A stretch of DNA of 62,206 nt from Mesoaciditoga lauensis cd-1655R = DSM 25116. GTDB lineage: Bacteria; Thermotogota; Thermotogae; Mesoaciditogales; Mesoaciditogaceae. The notes below the pieces were generated by a model. The model saw only the letters and a program-made list of their open reading frames with translations, searched no databases and had not been told where the DNA came from. The stretch is taken from contig NZ_JQJI01000010.1 in NCBI RefSeq assembly GCF_000745455.1, positions 1 through 62,206 on the forward strand, in the 5' to 3' direction. Below, piece by piece: positions 33,375 to 42,725 of this stretch (position 1 is the first letter of the stretch; each line of letters begins with the position of its first letter). The position numbers and the translations under genes are program-made.

Positions 33375-34763
33375 AGAGCAGACAAAATTAGACTGATTTT
33401 TGTTCTACTTATTTTGTTCGTTTCTGTGTTCTTTATGGTGTGGCCTCCTGTTCCCAATGCAAAGAGTCTCGGTCAAAAAATCTTTGGGAACATAAAACTT
33501 GGTCTTGACATAAAAGGTGGTTCAAGATTGGACTACATCATGAAAGGTGCCAAGATAACACCAGAGCTGACCAGCCAAGTTTTAACGGTGTTAAGAAGAA
33601 GGCTTGACGATGCCAACTTCACCGAAGCCGTGGTATCGGCAGTTGGTGAAAACGGAATAAGGGTAGAAATACCTGGTATAAGTGATCCAAAGAAAGCCGA
33701 ATCTTTGATAGGACAAAAAGCGCAACTTTACTTCGCGCAAGTTTTGGATCATGTTACATCTGCCGTGAAACCAGCTCCTAAGATAGGGCTCAACTACGCT
33801 GGTGCGGTGTGGCTAAGATCCAAGAATGCCACCGATGATTGGTATCTTGTCAACAAAAACATCCAAGTTGGCGCTGGTACACTGCAGCTTTCTGGTAACG
33901 ATGTTAAGAACGCAGTTGCCGCTGTCAATACCCAACGCGGTGGATGGAAAATAGATTTGACCTTTGATTCCAAAGGAGCAAAGTTGTTCTTCGAAATAAC
34001 CCAGGCTTTGGTTGGAAAGCCATTGGCCATTGTGATGGACAACTACGTTTTGAGTGCGCCAATAGTTCAAACTGCCATTCAAGGCGGAAGAGCTGAAATC
34101 ACCGGAAACTTCACCTACGATCAGGCTCAAGAGTTGTCCGCGCTTATAAGAAGCGGTAATTTGCCAGTTTCACTTGAATTGACAGAAGAACAAACCTTAG
34201 GGCCAACGCTTGGCTCGGACGTTATAAGAAGAAGTTTGATAGCCGGTATAGTTGGTGTCCTTTTGGTAATGGCCTATATGCTCATCTATTACTTTGGTAT
34301 GATGGGAGTTGTGGCAGATTTGGCACTCCTTTACAACGGCATATTCGTCTTTGGTATGTTGGCACTTACGCATGGAATACTGACATTGCCAGGTATAGCA
34401 GGTATCATTTTGACGATTGGTACCACAGTTGATGGAAACGTCATCATCTTCGAGAGAATAAAAGAAGAAATGAGAACTGGAAAAACCGTTCGTGCGTCCA
34501 TCTCTGCTGGGTTCAACCGTTCAACAGCCGTTATACTTGATGCGAATATCACGACGCTTCTTACGGCATTTGTCTTGTACTACTTCGGTACAGGTTCAAT
34601 AAAAGGATTTGCCGTAACGTTGACCATAGGTATATTGGGTACGATCTTCACATCGTTGGTTTTCTCAAGGTATTTAATCGATCTAGTTGCCCCCACCATT
34701 AAAAACAAATACGCCAAACTCGTAGAACAACCAGAAAGCATTAAAGGGGGTAGAAAAAGATGA
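33372..34763 (+). CDS. secD: Protein translocase subunit SecD
   Basis: Uses the proton or sodium gradient to pull exported proteins from SecYEG. The 463-residue protein has an N-terminal helix, the LGLDIKGGSRLDYIM motif, P1 domain (reduced compared with E. coli), AGSLP-type ALIRSGNLPVSLELTEEQTLGPTLGSDVIRRSLIAG, and five C-terminal helices with the GTTVDGNVIIFERIKEE motif. The first ATG beyond a hairpin is the start. The gene overlaps secF by four bases and follows yajC by 43. Confidence 0.96.
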   Translation: MRADKIRLIFVLLILFVSVFFMVWPPVPNAKSLGQKIFGNIKLGLDIKGGSRLDYIMKGAKITPELTSQVLTVLRRRLDDANFTEAVVSAVGENGIRVEIPGISDPKKAESLIGQKAQLYFAQVLDHVTSAVKPAPKIGLNYAGAVWLRSKNATDDWYLVNKNIQVGAGTLQLSGNDVKNAVAAVNTQRGGWKIDLTFDSKGAKLFFEITQALVGKPLAIVMDNYVLSAPIVQTAIQGGRAEITGNFTYDQAQELSALIRSGNLPVSLELTEEQTLGPTLGSDVIRRSLIAGIVGVLLVMAYMLIYYFGMMGVVADLALLYNGIFVFGMLALTHGILTLPGIAGIILTIGTTVDGNVIIFERIKEEMRTGKTVRASISAGFNRSTAVILDANITTLLTAFVLYYFGTGSIKGFAVTLTIGILGTIFTSLVFSRYLIDLVAPTIKNKYAKLVEQPESIKGGRKR

Positions 34764-35695
34764 AAAGCGTGAATTTTGTTGGACCGAGATACATATTTCT
34801 TTCAATTTCACTTGCAGCTATTGCCCTTTCTCTTGTTTTCATGTTCGTGAAAGGATTCAATTTCGGCGTTGATTTTAAGGGTGGAACAAGCATGACAATT
34901 TCGTTCTCGAAAACCGATATTGCACCATCCCAAGTAAGGGCAATTCTTGAAAAAGCAGACCCTAATTTTGCGTCTGCAAGCATTTCTAAACTTTACAGTT
35001 TGAAATCCAAGAGTTCTACGAGTACAAAAGCAAGAGCTCTCTTTAATGTAACCGTTGGAGAATTCTTCAATGGGCAACAGAAAAGCGATCTCTACTCTAA
35101 GGTCGAAAAGATAGCAGAATCTCAAGGTGTAAATGCAAAACTTGAATCCTTCCAGACGGTTAGTGGATACGCGGCGGCGGGCTTGAGAAAATCTGCCAGC
35201 TGGGCTTCTATAGTGGCTATCATACTCTTGCTCATATACATGGCATTTCGATTCCAGTTCTCTTTCGGTGTTGGTGCTCTTGCATCACTGGTTCACGATT
35301 TGACAATAACAGCCGGGCTGTATTCCATGTTCTGGATAAGATTTGACAGCACCGTTGTCGCAGCGTTGCTGACGTTGCTTGGATATTCTTTGAATGACAC
35401 TGTTGTTGTGTACTCAAGGATAAGAGAAAATCTCAAAAAGATGCGTGGAAAGCCTATGACAGAAATAGTCAACGTTTCCATCAATCAAACGCTGTCAAGA
35501 ACCATAAACACATCTTTCACGACATTTTTGGTGGTTTTCGTTCTTTTGCTTTTCTCAAGTTCTGTGTTAAAACCATTTGCTTTTGGTATGAGCTTTGGTG
35601 TTATCACCGGAACGTATTCATCCATATACATAGCCAGTCCTATTTTGATAGGTTGGTTGGAGAAGCAAAGGAGAAAATCAGCTTTGCGCAGATAA
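34760..35695 (+). CDS. secF: Protein translocase subunit SecF
   Basis: Partner of SecD in the membrane. The 311-residue protein has NFGVDFKGGTSMTISF, a short periplasmic domain, and five helices including LLTLLGYSLNDTVVVYSRIRENL and LSRTINTSFTTFLVVFVLLLFSSSVLKPFAFGMSFGVITGTYSSIYIASPIL, all SecF signatures. It overlaps secD by ATGA, with AAGGGGG upstream, and is followed by a terminator. Confidence 0.96.
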   Translation: MKSVNFVGPRYIFLSISLAAIALSLVFMFVKGFNFGVDFKGGTSMTISFSKTDIAPSQVRAILEKADPNFASASISKLYSLKSKSSTSTKARALFNVTVGEFFNGQQKSDLYSKVEKIAESQGVNAKLESFQTVSGYAAAGLRKSASWASIVAIILLLIYMAFRFQFSFGVGALASLVHDLTITAGLYSMFWIRFDSTVVAALLTLLGYSLNDTVVVYSRIRENLKKMRGKPMTEIVNVSINQTLSRTINTSFTTFLVVFVLLLFSSSVLKPFAFGMSFGVITGTYSSIYIASPILIGWLEKQRRKSALRR

Positions 35696-35718
35696 CAAAA
35701 AATAAAGAGTTCAGAAAT

Positions 35719-35746
35719 AAAAGCGCTCCATATCGGAGCGCTTTTT
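35719..35746 (+). terminator. Intrinsic terminator after secF
   Basis: AAAAGCGCTCC / GGAGCGCTTTTT hairpin with a T run, 24 bases after the secF stop; it ends the run thrS-kal-kce-yajC-secDF or its distal part. Confidence 0.88.
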
Positions 35747-35817
35747 CGTGGTTGACTTTCTTCTCAACATATTTCCATGTTTTTCAACCTCGTTTTATAA
35801 GATTTTATTAGATGTAA

Positions 35818-36015
35818 CTCATGTTGTGTGCGAACATCATGAAAGATATTACAAGAGACATTACAAAAATTCTCTATAAGAACATGTGAGCAACATTTGA
35901 CAAGGCTTTTTGATTTAAAACTCGCTTTCCAAGCGATCAAGACAATTTTTTTCGAAGTCCTGTCAGAACGGATTCGCTCTTCTTTCCATCTTACAATTCA
36001 AAATATGATGCACAT
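35818..36015 (+). repeat. Dispersed repeat family A, right half missing
   Basis: Starts with the complete left terminal repeat CTCATGTTGTGTGCGAACAT at 35818 and continues through CGCTTTCCAAGCGATCAAG, TCGAAGTCCTGTCAGAACGG and ATTCAAAATATGA, then breaks off into unrelated sequence. The remainder of the 687-base gap to the ABC operon holds AT-rich sequence, including a stretch at 36020-36060 similar to 55134-55170, and the ABC operon promoter. Confidence 0.75.
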
Positions 36016-36182
36016 CAAGAGTTTTTACTAGCGTTTTGCTAATCACTTAATACTCGCGCACGTGATGAACTTCTAATTTGAAGATAATCAAAGCAAATCA
36101 AAAAAAATGATGTAATGCGAATATATTCAAGTATAAAACTGGTTAAATGCTTAATATTCCTTAATATTCACTTTAATTGTAC

Positions 36183-36211
36183 TTGACAAAAACTCTGATT
36201 CTGCATATTAT
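36183..36211 (+). promoter_or_regulatory. Promoter of the oligopeptide-type ABC operon
   Basis: TTGACA (36183-36188), 17-base spacer, TATTAT (36206-36211). It gives a leader of about 165 bases before the binding-protein gene. Confidence 0.8.
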
Positions 36212-36223
36212 AAGTGAGTATTG

Positions 36224-36235
36224 TTGTACGTACAA
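36224..36235. promoter_or_regulatory. Palindromic operator at the ABC operon promoter
   Basis: TTGTACGTACAA, a perfect 12-base palindrome beginning 13 bases after the -10 box, that is around +6 to +17, a usual place for a repressor site. The regulator is not in view. Confidence 0.5.
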
Positions 36236-36382
36236 TATAGCATGTAGCAGACTTGTAAAAAACAAATTGAAGTATAAAAAAAGAAACTGCTATGTTGAAT
36301 TTGGTGCGACAATAAAAAGAAAAAAGGATAGATTTACCTCGGCAAAATGCCGAAAATTTTAAGAAGGGGGAGGTTTCAAAAA

Positions 36383-38149
36383 ATGAGAAAGGGCCTTTTT
36401 GTGATCATGCTGGTACTTACACTTACCAGTGTGATAGCGCTAGCAGCATCATGGCAACCGTTGGCTTTGAACAAAGCGATGTTCCAATCAGAAGGTAAGT
36501 ATGGAGGCACGCTTACTCTACGCCTTAGCTCAGAGCCAGAATCATTTAACTATTATGGAACATTGAGTGGAGCGGCTTATACAATCGATGGTTTTCTTTT
36601 CAGCCCACTTGTTCAGCTTGATCCTATTACCAAGCAGATAGAGCCAGCTCTTGCCAAAAGTTGGAAAGTTTCCGAGGATGGGAAAGAGGTTACTTTTTAT
36701 TTGAGGCATGTAAAATGGTCAGATGGTGTTCCGTTTACAGCCGATGATGTGATTTTCACAATGAATTACGTGGTTATGAATCCGAATGCCCTCGGAAACG
36801 AGGTCGCGAGGTTTACCATAAACGGTAAGCCGATAGTTTGGAAAAAAGTGGACGACTACACGGTGAAGGCGATCCTTCCATCTTCGTATGGCGCGTTCTT
36901 CATGGTTTTGACTCCCGCTTTGATAATGCCCAAACATTCACTTGCCCAATATCTTCCCGCTTTCAATCCAAAAGTTAAAGATCCATCTGCGTTTAACAAA
37001 GCATGGGGAGTGGATACCGATCCTTCTAAGATACCATCTACAGGTCCATGTATACTCGAAAAGTACGTGACTGGACAAAAAGTGGTTCTTAAGAGAAATC
37101 CAAACTTCTGGGAAACCGATCCATGGGGTAACAAACTTCCATATGTTGATAAAGTGGTCTTCTTGATCGTTAAAAATCCGGAAACAGCATTGGCTATGTT
37201 TGAATCTGGACAATTCGATTGGATCAGCATCTCACCTGGAGATTTCCCATATCTCAAACAGAAAGAGCTTAACGGAGCTCCTTTCAAAGTGTACAATGCT
37301 AAATCCATGAACCCAACTCCCAGCCCTATTCATATTGCATTTAACTTTGATGTAAAAGATCCGGATCTTCATGCTTTGTTCAACAATCTTTCTTTCAGAG
37401 AGGCGATGGAATACGCAGTTGATAGAGATAGAATCGTCAATGAAGTTTACAACACCCTTGCATCTCCTCGTGTAGGTCCGGTACTTCCTGGCACATACTG
37501 GTACGATCCAAAGGTTGAAAAGATAGCAAGAAAGTTCAATCTCAAAGCGGCTAACGGTATTTTGGATAGTTTAGGCCTTAAGATGGGTCCTGACGGAATA
37601 AGAAGATTCCCAGATGGAAAGAAAGTTGAATTTGCGCTTTTGACCAGAAGCAATTCTCCGATATACTCTGGTATAAGCATGATATTACAAGAAGATCTCA
37701 AGAAGGTTGGAATAAAAGTAGATATCCAACCATTGAGCGTCAGCATTGCTTACCAGAAAGCACTCGCTGCCAATTACGAAGTGGCTCTCCTTGCCTTTGG
37801 AGATCAACCAGATCCACAGTTGAGAAAAGCCATATGGCAACCTGGAAACCCACTTTACTACTCTCATCTTTCCACGCTAAACAAAAAGGAGCACAAACCA
37901 GTATTTAGCAACATGTACTGGTGGGAAAAGGTAATATGGAATGATTTTGAAAAAGGTCAATCCACAATGGATCAAAAGGTCAGAAAAGAATACTACGATG
38001 AGTGGCAAGAAGTATACGAAACCATGTTGCCGTTCATATTCATTTGCAAAGGAAACAGTTTGATGGCGGCTAAGAAAGATCTTGGCAACTTCTTCAAAAA
38101 CAAAGATGGAATCATAGTTCATTCTGCGCTTACAGTTTACTTCAAGTAA
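36383..38149 (+). CDS. Family 5 oligopeptide-type ABC substrate-binding protein
   Basis: A 588-residue exported binding protein: signal peptide MRKGLFVIMLVLTLTSVIALAAS, then GGTLTLRLSSEPESFNYYGT, the family pattern LAKSWKVSEDGKEVTFYLRHVKWSDGVPFTADDVIFTMN, and further lobes to YFK. The start is ATG 36383 after GGGGGAGG. Such proteins bind peptides, oligosaccharides or cell-wall muropeptides. The operon context (four transporter genes, then peptidoglycan-recycling genes beyond an inserted element) makes muropeptides or murein peptides a plausible ligand. It is followed by a terminator that would favour high expression of this gene over the membrane subunits. Confidence 0.9.
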   Translation: MRKGLFVIMLVLTLTSVIALAASWQPLALNKAMFQSEGKYGGTLTLRLSSEPESFNYYGTLSGAAYTIDGFLFSPLVQLDPITKQIEPALAKSWKVSEDGKEVTFYLRHVKWSDGVPFTADDVIFTMNYVVMNPNALGNEVARFTINGKPIVWKKVDDYTVKAILPSSYGAFFMVLTPALIMPKHSLAQYLPAFNPKVKDPSAFNKAWGVDTDPSKIPSTGPCILEKYVTGQKVVLKRNPNFWETDPWGNKLPYVDKVVFLIVKNPETALAMFESGQFDWISISPGDFPYLKQKELNGAPFKVYNAKSMNPTPSPIHIAFNFDVKDPDLHALFNNLSFREAMEYAVDRDRIVNEVYNTLASPRVGPVLPGTYWYDPKVEKIARKFNLKAANGILDSLGLKMGPDGIRRFPDGKKVEFALLTRSNSPIYSGISMILQEDLKKVGIKVDIQPLSVSIAYQKALAANYEVALLAFGDQPDPQLRKAIWQPGNPLYYSHLSTLNKKEHKPVFSNMYWWEKVIWNDFEKGQSTMDQKVRKEYYDEWQEVYETMLPFIFICKGNSLMAAKKDLGNFFKNKDGIIVHSALTVYFK

Positions 38150-38157
38150 TAAACTCA

Positions 38158-38193
38158 GTGCGAGAAGGCTTGAGAGCCCTCTCGCACTTTTTT
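38158..38193 (+). terminator. Intercistronic terminator after the binding-protein gene
   Basis: GTGCGAGA...TCTCGCAC with an inner GGCT/AGCC extension (one A-C mismatch), loop TGAG, then CTTTTTTT-like tail. It lies between the binding protein and first permease, whose Shine-Dalgarno follows directly, so partial read-through must feed the rest of the operon. Confidence 0.8.
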
Positions 38194-38206
38194 GGAGGTG
38201 TTTAAA

Positions 38207-39175
38207 ACGTTTTCTTACATAGTTAGACGACTGCTCATAATGATACCGATGATGTTCGCAATTTCTATCATCTGTTTTATAGTTGTGAAATTAGAACCGG
38301 GAAGCTACATAAGCCAATATATGGATAATCCTCGTGTTTCAGTTGAAACGGTTATTCAATTGAAAAAAACGCTTGGGTTGGATAAGCCAGCCGTAGTGCA
38401 GTATTTCATGTGGTTGAAAGAGGTGTTGAAGGGTGATTTCGGATATTCTTTTGCTTATCAGATCCCAGTGTCGAAGTTGATCTGGGATAGAACAGGATGG
38501 ACACTGGTCGTTTCACTGTTTTCGATGTTATTCACTTGGGTAATAGCCATACCATTAGGCATATATTCCGCCCTTCATCAATATGAAGTGGGAGACTATA
38601 TCGCAACTGTATTGGGCTACGTAGGGCTTTCCATTCCGGATTTTTTCTTTGCCGTTTTGCTGATGTATCTCATGCTACAAGCTGGCAACACCTCGATTGG
38701 TGGTTTATTTTCGCAACAATTTATAGGTGCGCCGTGGAGTATGGCAAAGTTTATAAACATGCTTCAACATATATGGCTTCCAACCGTCGTTATAGGAACG
38801 AGCGGTATTGCTGGACTTATGAGGGTCATGAGGAACAACATGTTAGATGTGTTGAATTCTCCCATGATAGTATCTTTGAGAGCAGCCGGATTAGGGGAAA
38901 AGAGCATAACATGGAAACACGCTGTGAAGAATGCGATAAATCCAATGATCACAATCGCTGGCATGTCGCTTCCCGCTTTGTTCAGTGGAACCATTATCGT
39001 TTCCATCATTTTGAACATCCCCACTATGGGACCTTTCTTCTACAATGCACTTTTAAATCATGATGAGTATCTTGTTATGGCATTTTTGCTCATGCTTGGG
39101 TTACTTCTTCAAATAGGAAATCTTATCGCCGACATATTGTTGGCGGCTGTTGACCCAAGAATACGGTACTCTTAA
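38207..39175 (+). CDS. Oligopeptide-type ABC transporter permease 1 (DppB-like), apparent ACG start
   Basis: About 322 residues, six membrane helices, N-terminus FSYIVRRLLIMIPMMFAISIICFIVVKLEPG, which matches the canonical DppB start (M-F-x-Y-I-x-R-R-L). In that register the initiator codon is ACG (38207-38209), exactly 8 bases after GGAGG. The in-frame TTG at 38192 has no Shine-Dalgarno and the GTG at 38198 lies inside it. The EAA loop SLRAAGLGEKSITWKHAVKNAINP is present. It forms the membrane channel with permease 2, 15 bases downstream. Confidence 0.88.
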   Translation, partial: TFSYIVRRLLIMIPMMFAISIICFIVVKLEPGSYISQYMDNPRVSVETVIQLKKTLGLDKPAVVQYFMWLKEVLKGDFGYSFAYQIPVSKLIWDRTGWTLVVSLFSMLFTWVIAIPLGIYSALHQYEVGDYIATVLGYVGLSIPDFFFAVLLMYLMLQAGNTSIGGLFSQQFIGAPWSMAKFINMLQHIWLPTVVIGTSGIAGLMRVMRNNMLDVLNSPMIVSLRAAGLGEKSITWKHAVKNAINPMITIAGMSLPALFSGTIIVSIILNIPTMGPFFYNALLNHDEYLVMAFLLMLGLLLQIGNLIADILLAAVDPRIRYS

Positions 39176-39190
39176 TCAAGGAGGAATAAG

Positions 39191-40297
39191 ATGTCAGAGC
39201 AGAAAATATTAACCCAGAGGCAGAAGATGGTCCACGCCTTTTTCAAAAATAAATTAGGACTCATTGGCATGGTAATCCTCACGGTTTTGTATTTACTCGT
39301 CATATTCGCCGGCTTTATTTCTCCTTATAACATGACAACAATGCACAATAATTACATATACATCCCTCCTGTTCATATCCACTTTTTCGATAGAGAAGGA
39401 CATTTTCACATGGTGCCCTTCGTTTATGGCTTAAAACAAGTACGCAATCCGGTCACTTTTGCCATGGAAAGAAAAATCGATTTCACCAAGAGATATCCAA
39501 TTCATTTCCTTGCAAAAGGAGAAGAATGGAGCTTTTTTGGCTTGTTCAAGTCGAACGTTCATTTATTTGGCCTTGGACCTGATGCAAAGATGATGCTGGC
39601 TTTGTTTGGAACGGATAAATATGGACGTGATCTTTTCAGCAGAGTGCTGTACGGCGGACAAGTTTCGATGAGTGTTGGGTTGATAGGTGTTGCCATCAGT
39701 TTGGTTTTAGGAGCGTTGATTGGCAGCATCTCTGGATATTTTGGAGGAACCGTTGACCTGATAATTCAAAGGTTGATAGAGTTGTTAATGTCTTTTCCCC
39801 GATTACCGTTGTGGCTGGCTTTGAGTATGATAATCCCTCCATCGTGGCCAAGCACATGGGTGTATTTTGGGGTCGTTACCGTTCTTTCTTTCCTTGGATG
39901 GATGGGAGTGGCACGTGTTGTAAGAGGAATGGTTTTAAGCTTAAGAGAAAGAGAATTCGTACTTGCCGCAAAACTTGTGGGGCAAAGCAATTTGAGAATA
40001 ATTTGGAGACATATAATCCCGAACGTTATGGGATATCTCATAGTTGTTGCGACGTTATCGATTCCTGGAATGATCTTAGGTGAAAGCGCTCTGAGCTTCC
40101 TTGGATTGGGTATTAAAGAGCCAATGGCCAGTTGGGGATTATTGCTTTCTGGAGCGCAAAGCATAAGCTCGATCGCACTTTATCCGTGGTTGATGATTCC
40201 GGGCATATTCATCGTCATCACCGTTTTGGCTTTCACATTCTTGGGAGACTCCTTGAGAGACACGCTCGATCCATACAAAGTGGCAAAGAGATCGTAG
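39191..40297 (+). CDS. Oligopeptide-type ABC transporter permease 2 (DppC-like)
   Basis: A 368-residue membrane protein: first helix (GLIGMVILTVLYLLVIFAGFI), then an extracytoplasmic insertion of about 85 residues rich in His, Phe and Tyr (about 45-130) before the conserved GTDKYGRDLFSRVLYGGQVSMSVG, and the EAA loop FVLAAKLVGQSNLRIIWRHIIPNVMG. Most DppC/OppC proteins are near 300 residues; the insertion could contact the binding protein. AAGGAGG precedes the ATG. Second of the two channel subunits. Confidence 0.92.
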   Translation: MSEQKILTQRQKMVHAFFKNKLGLIGMVILTVLYLLVIFAGFISPYNMTTMHNNYIYIPPVHIHFFDREGHFHMVPFVYGLKQVRNPVTFAMERKIDFTKRYPIHFLAKGEEWSFFGLFKSNVHLFGLGPDAKMMLALFGTDKYGRDLFSRVLYGGQVSMSVGLIGVAISLVLGALIGSISGYFGGTVDLIIQRLIELLMSFPRLPLWLALSMIIPPSWPSTWVYFGVVTVLSFLGWMGVARVVRGMVLSLREREFVLAAKLVGQSNLRIIWRHIIPNVMGYLIVVATLSIPGMILGESALSFLGLGIKEPMASWGLLLSGAQSISSIALYPWLMIPGIFIVITVLAFTFLGDSLRDTLDPYKVAKRS

Positions 40298-40307
40298 GAG
40301 GTAGAAA

Positions 40308-41306
40308 ATGAAGCTGCTTGAGATAAGAAATTTGAGGACGTACTTCGACACGCTAGATGGAATCGTTAAAGCTGTAGATGGGGTTTCTTTCGACGTTGAT
40401 AAGGGGGAAATAGTTGCGATCGTTGGTGAAACCGGCTGTGGGAAAAGCGTAACGGCACGTAGTATAATGCGGCTCTTGCCTAAAAGCGCTAAGATCAGTG
40501 GCGAGATTTTGCTAAATGGAGAAAACATTTTAAAGATGTCGCCCAAAGAGATGGAAAAAATTCGCCAGAAAAGAATATCCATGATCTTTCAGGAACCAAT
40601 GACGGCTTTTGACCCACTTTACACGATTGGTCAACAATTCACGGAAATCCTTCAAAAGCACGAAAAAATGTCGAAAGCCGAGGCGTACGAAAAAAGCGTA
40701 CAGATGCTTGAACTCGTTGGAATTCCGGAGGCCAAAAAAAGGGTTGATGAGTATCCACATGAATTCAGTGGCGGAATGATTCAGAGGGCGATGATAGCCC
40801 GTGCTTTGCTCAACAACCCAGAACTTGTTATAGCCGATGAGCCCACGACAGGGTTAGATGTGAGTATTCAAGCGCAGATAATAAACGTCATTGCTGATAT
40901 ACAAAAGAAATTCAAAACATCCACGATACTTATCACTCACGATATGGGTGTGGCTGCGGAATTGGCAGATAAGATAATTGTCATGTATTCTGGAAAGATA
41001 ATGGAGCGTGGCGACTTGGGAGAGGTTATCTCCTCACCGCTTCATCCATATACGGAAGGTCTTATAGCGGCTATTCCGAAATTGAATACGCAAAAGGGTG
41101 AAAAACTTCACGCCATTCCAGGAATGGTTCCAAGCCCTTACGCCCTCCCGAAAGGATGTCGATTCCATCCAAGATGTTACGCAAAGATGGATGAGTGTGA
41201 GAAAAAGGAACCGCCATACGTCGAAGTTCTTCCCGGAAGGTTTGTGGCATGTTGGAAGGTTTTGAAAGAGAAAGGAGCGTTACTCAACCATGAGTCTTCA
41301 AAATGA
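40308..41306 (+). CDS. Oligopeptide-type ABC transporter ATP-binding protein 1 (DppD-like)
   Basis: A 332-residue ATPase: Walker A GETGCGKSVTARS (near residue 40), Q-loop MIFQEPMTAFDPLYT, signature FSGGMIQRAMIARAL, Walker B LVIADEPTTGLDVSIQ, switch His in LITHDMGV. The C-terminal oligopeptide extension with a cysteine cluster (GCRFHPRCYAKMDECEKKEPPY) is typical of DppD/OppD, which binds an Fe-S cluster in some members. AGGAGG precedes the ATG. It overlaps the next ATPase gene by 17 bases. Confidence 0.94.
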   Translation: MKLLEIRNLRTYFDTLDGIVKAVDGVSFDVDKGEIVAIVGETGCGKSVTARSIMRLLPKSAKISGEILLNGENILKMSPKEMEKIRQKRISMIFQEPMTAFDPLYTIGQQFTEILQKHEKMSKAEAYEKSVQMLELVGIPEAKKRVDEYPHEFSGGMIQRAMIARALLNNPELVIADEPTTGLDVSIQAQIINVIADIQKKFKTSTILITHDMGVAAELADKIIVMYSGKIMERGDLGEVISSPLHPYTEGLIAAIPKLNTQKGEKLHAIPGMVPSPYALPKGCRFHPRCYAKMDECEKKEPPYVEVLPGRFVACWKVLKEKGALLNHESSK

Positions 41307-42294
41307 AGTAGGCACGAAAGAGATCATGAAGATAGAAGATGTGAAAATGCATTTTCCGGTAAGGAAAGGGATCTTTAGGCAAGTTGTTGGCTATGTTAAA
41401 GCGGTTGATGGCGTATCCTTGACGCTAACAAAAGGAGAAACTTTCGGAATTGTTGGGGAATCAGGCTCAGGTAAAACGACTTTAGGACGAGTTATCGTCG
41501 GGCTTTACCACCCAACAGGGGGAAAAGTTTGGTACGTTAACGATACGGGCAAATACGACATTTCAAGCGGAAAAATTCCGTTAAGAGTAAGACAAAAAAT
41601 CCAAATGATCTTTCAAGACCCTCTCTCCTCATTGGATCCACGTTTTACCGTGGAAAAGGCGTTACGTGAAGGGCTGGAGATTTCGAAGGAATACGATAAA
41701 AATAAAATGAGAGACTATCTTTCGGAGTTGTTAAAAGAAGTGGGACTATCTCAGGATTATTTTGGGCGCTATCCCCATGAGCTTAGTGGTGGTCAGCGTC
41801 AGAGAATATCCGTCATTCGAGCTATGTCTATGAAACCGGAAGTGGTAGTTTTGGACGAGCCTACATCAGCGCTGGATGTTTCGGTTCAAGCTCAAACGGT
41901 GAACTTACTTCAAGATTTTCAAGAAAAGTTTAACCTCACATACGTTTTCATAACTCATGATATTTCGCTCGCTAAATATCTATCCAACAGGATAGCCGTT
42001 ATGTACCTTGGAAGAATAATGGAAATGGCTGAAAGCGAAGAACTTTTCTCAAATCCGCTTCATCCATACACAAGGGCCCTTCTTGAATCCTTACCGCGCT
42101 TTGAAGCAAGAAAGGATGAGAAAGGTAAAAAGAAAACGTTGACCGGCGAAGTACCAAGTCCAATTAACATTCCAAGTGGATGTAGATTTAGAACACGTTG
42201 TCCTTACGCCACCGAAAAATGTGAAAAGGTTGAACCAAAACTTATTGACGTTGGAAATGGTCATAAAGTAGCATGCCATCTTTATGAAAAGTGA
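41290..42294 (+). CDS. Oligopeptide-type ABC transporter ATP-binding protein 2 (DppF-like)
   Basis: A 334-residue ATPase: [23 protein letters not shown], Walker [14 protein letters not shown]-loop [16 protein letters not shown], signature [15 protein letters not shown], Walker [17 protein letters not shown], switch His FITHDISL, and the C-terminal [20 protein letters not shown] cluster of DppF/OppF. It is the last transporter gene. After it come 47 bases and then a MITE-like element that separates it from nagZ. Confidence 0.94.
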   Translation: MSLQNEVGTKEIMKIEDVKMHFPVRKGIFRQVVGYVKAVDGVSLTLTKGETFGIVGESGSGKTTLGRVIVGLYHPTGGKVWYVNDTGKYDISSGKIPLRVRQKIQMIFQDPLSSLDPRFTVEKALREGLEISKEYDKNKMRDYLSELLKEVGLSQDYFGRYPHELSGGQRQRISVIRAMSMKPEVVVLDEPTSALDVSVQAQTVNLLQDFQEKFNLTYVFITHDISLAKYLSNRIAVMYLGRIMEMAESEELFSNPLHPYTRALLESLPRFEARKDEKGKKKTLTGEVPSPINIPSGCRFRTRCPYATEKCEKVEPKLIDVGNGHKVACHLYEK

Positions 42295-42341
42295 AGAATC
42301 GGATTTTTATTTTGAAGTTTGAAAAATAATCCTCTTTTAAA

Positions 42342-42717
42342 TAAAGGACTCATGCTGTGCGTGAACATTACGAAAGATATTACAAGGGACATTACAAAAA
42401 TTTTTTATGAAAACATGTGAGCAACATTTGAGTACAACGTTTTTGATTTAGGATCCGCTTTCCAAACGGCCAAGGCAATTTTTTCGAAGTCCTGTCAGAA
42501 CGGATTCGCTCTTTTGTCCGTCTTTCAATTCAAAATATGAGGCACGCTCAGACACTCATCCGTGAGTGCTTCGCTTTCCCGGCACGTCCTGTGCCTCTCA
42601 ACCTCATATTTTGAATCTTCAGACGGGGAGCTCATATGTTCTGACAAGTACTTCGAAGGTGAGATAATCCTTTTTTTGAAATGCTTTGTAACATCGATGC
42701 AGATGATGAGTAAAGGA
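42342..42717 (+). repeat. MITE-like element, family A, full-length reference copy
   Basis: Element 42349-42710 (362 bp), flanked by exact 7-bp repeats TAAAGGA at 42342-42348 and 42711-42717. Terminal inverted repeats: CTCATGCTGTGCGTGAACAT at the left, GTAACATCGATGCAGATGATG near the right end. The centre is a nested hairpin (TTCAAAATATGAGG...CCTCATATTTTGAA around CACTCATCCGTGAGTG). The right copy of the duplication, AAAGGAG, serves as the Shine-Dalgarno of nagZ. Confidence 0.9.
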
Positions 42718-42725
42718 GTGTTTTT

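Noticed and set aside
36177-36362. Short ORF between promoter and binding-protein gene
   Set aside because: It starts before the -10 box, so it would not be translated from the proposed transcript, and it resembles no protein.
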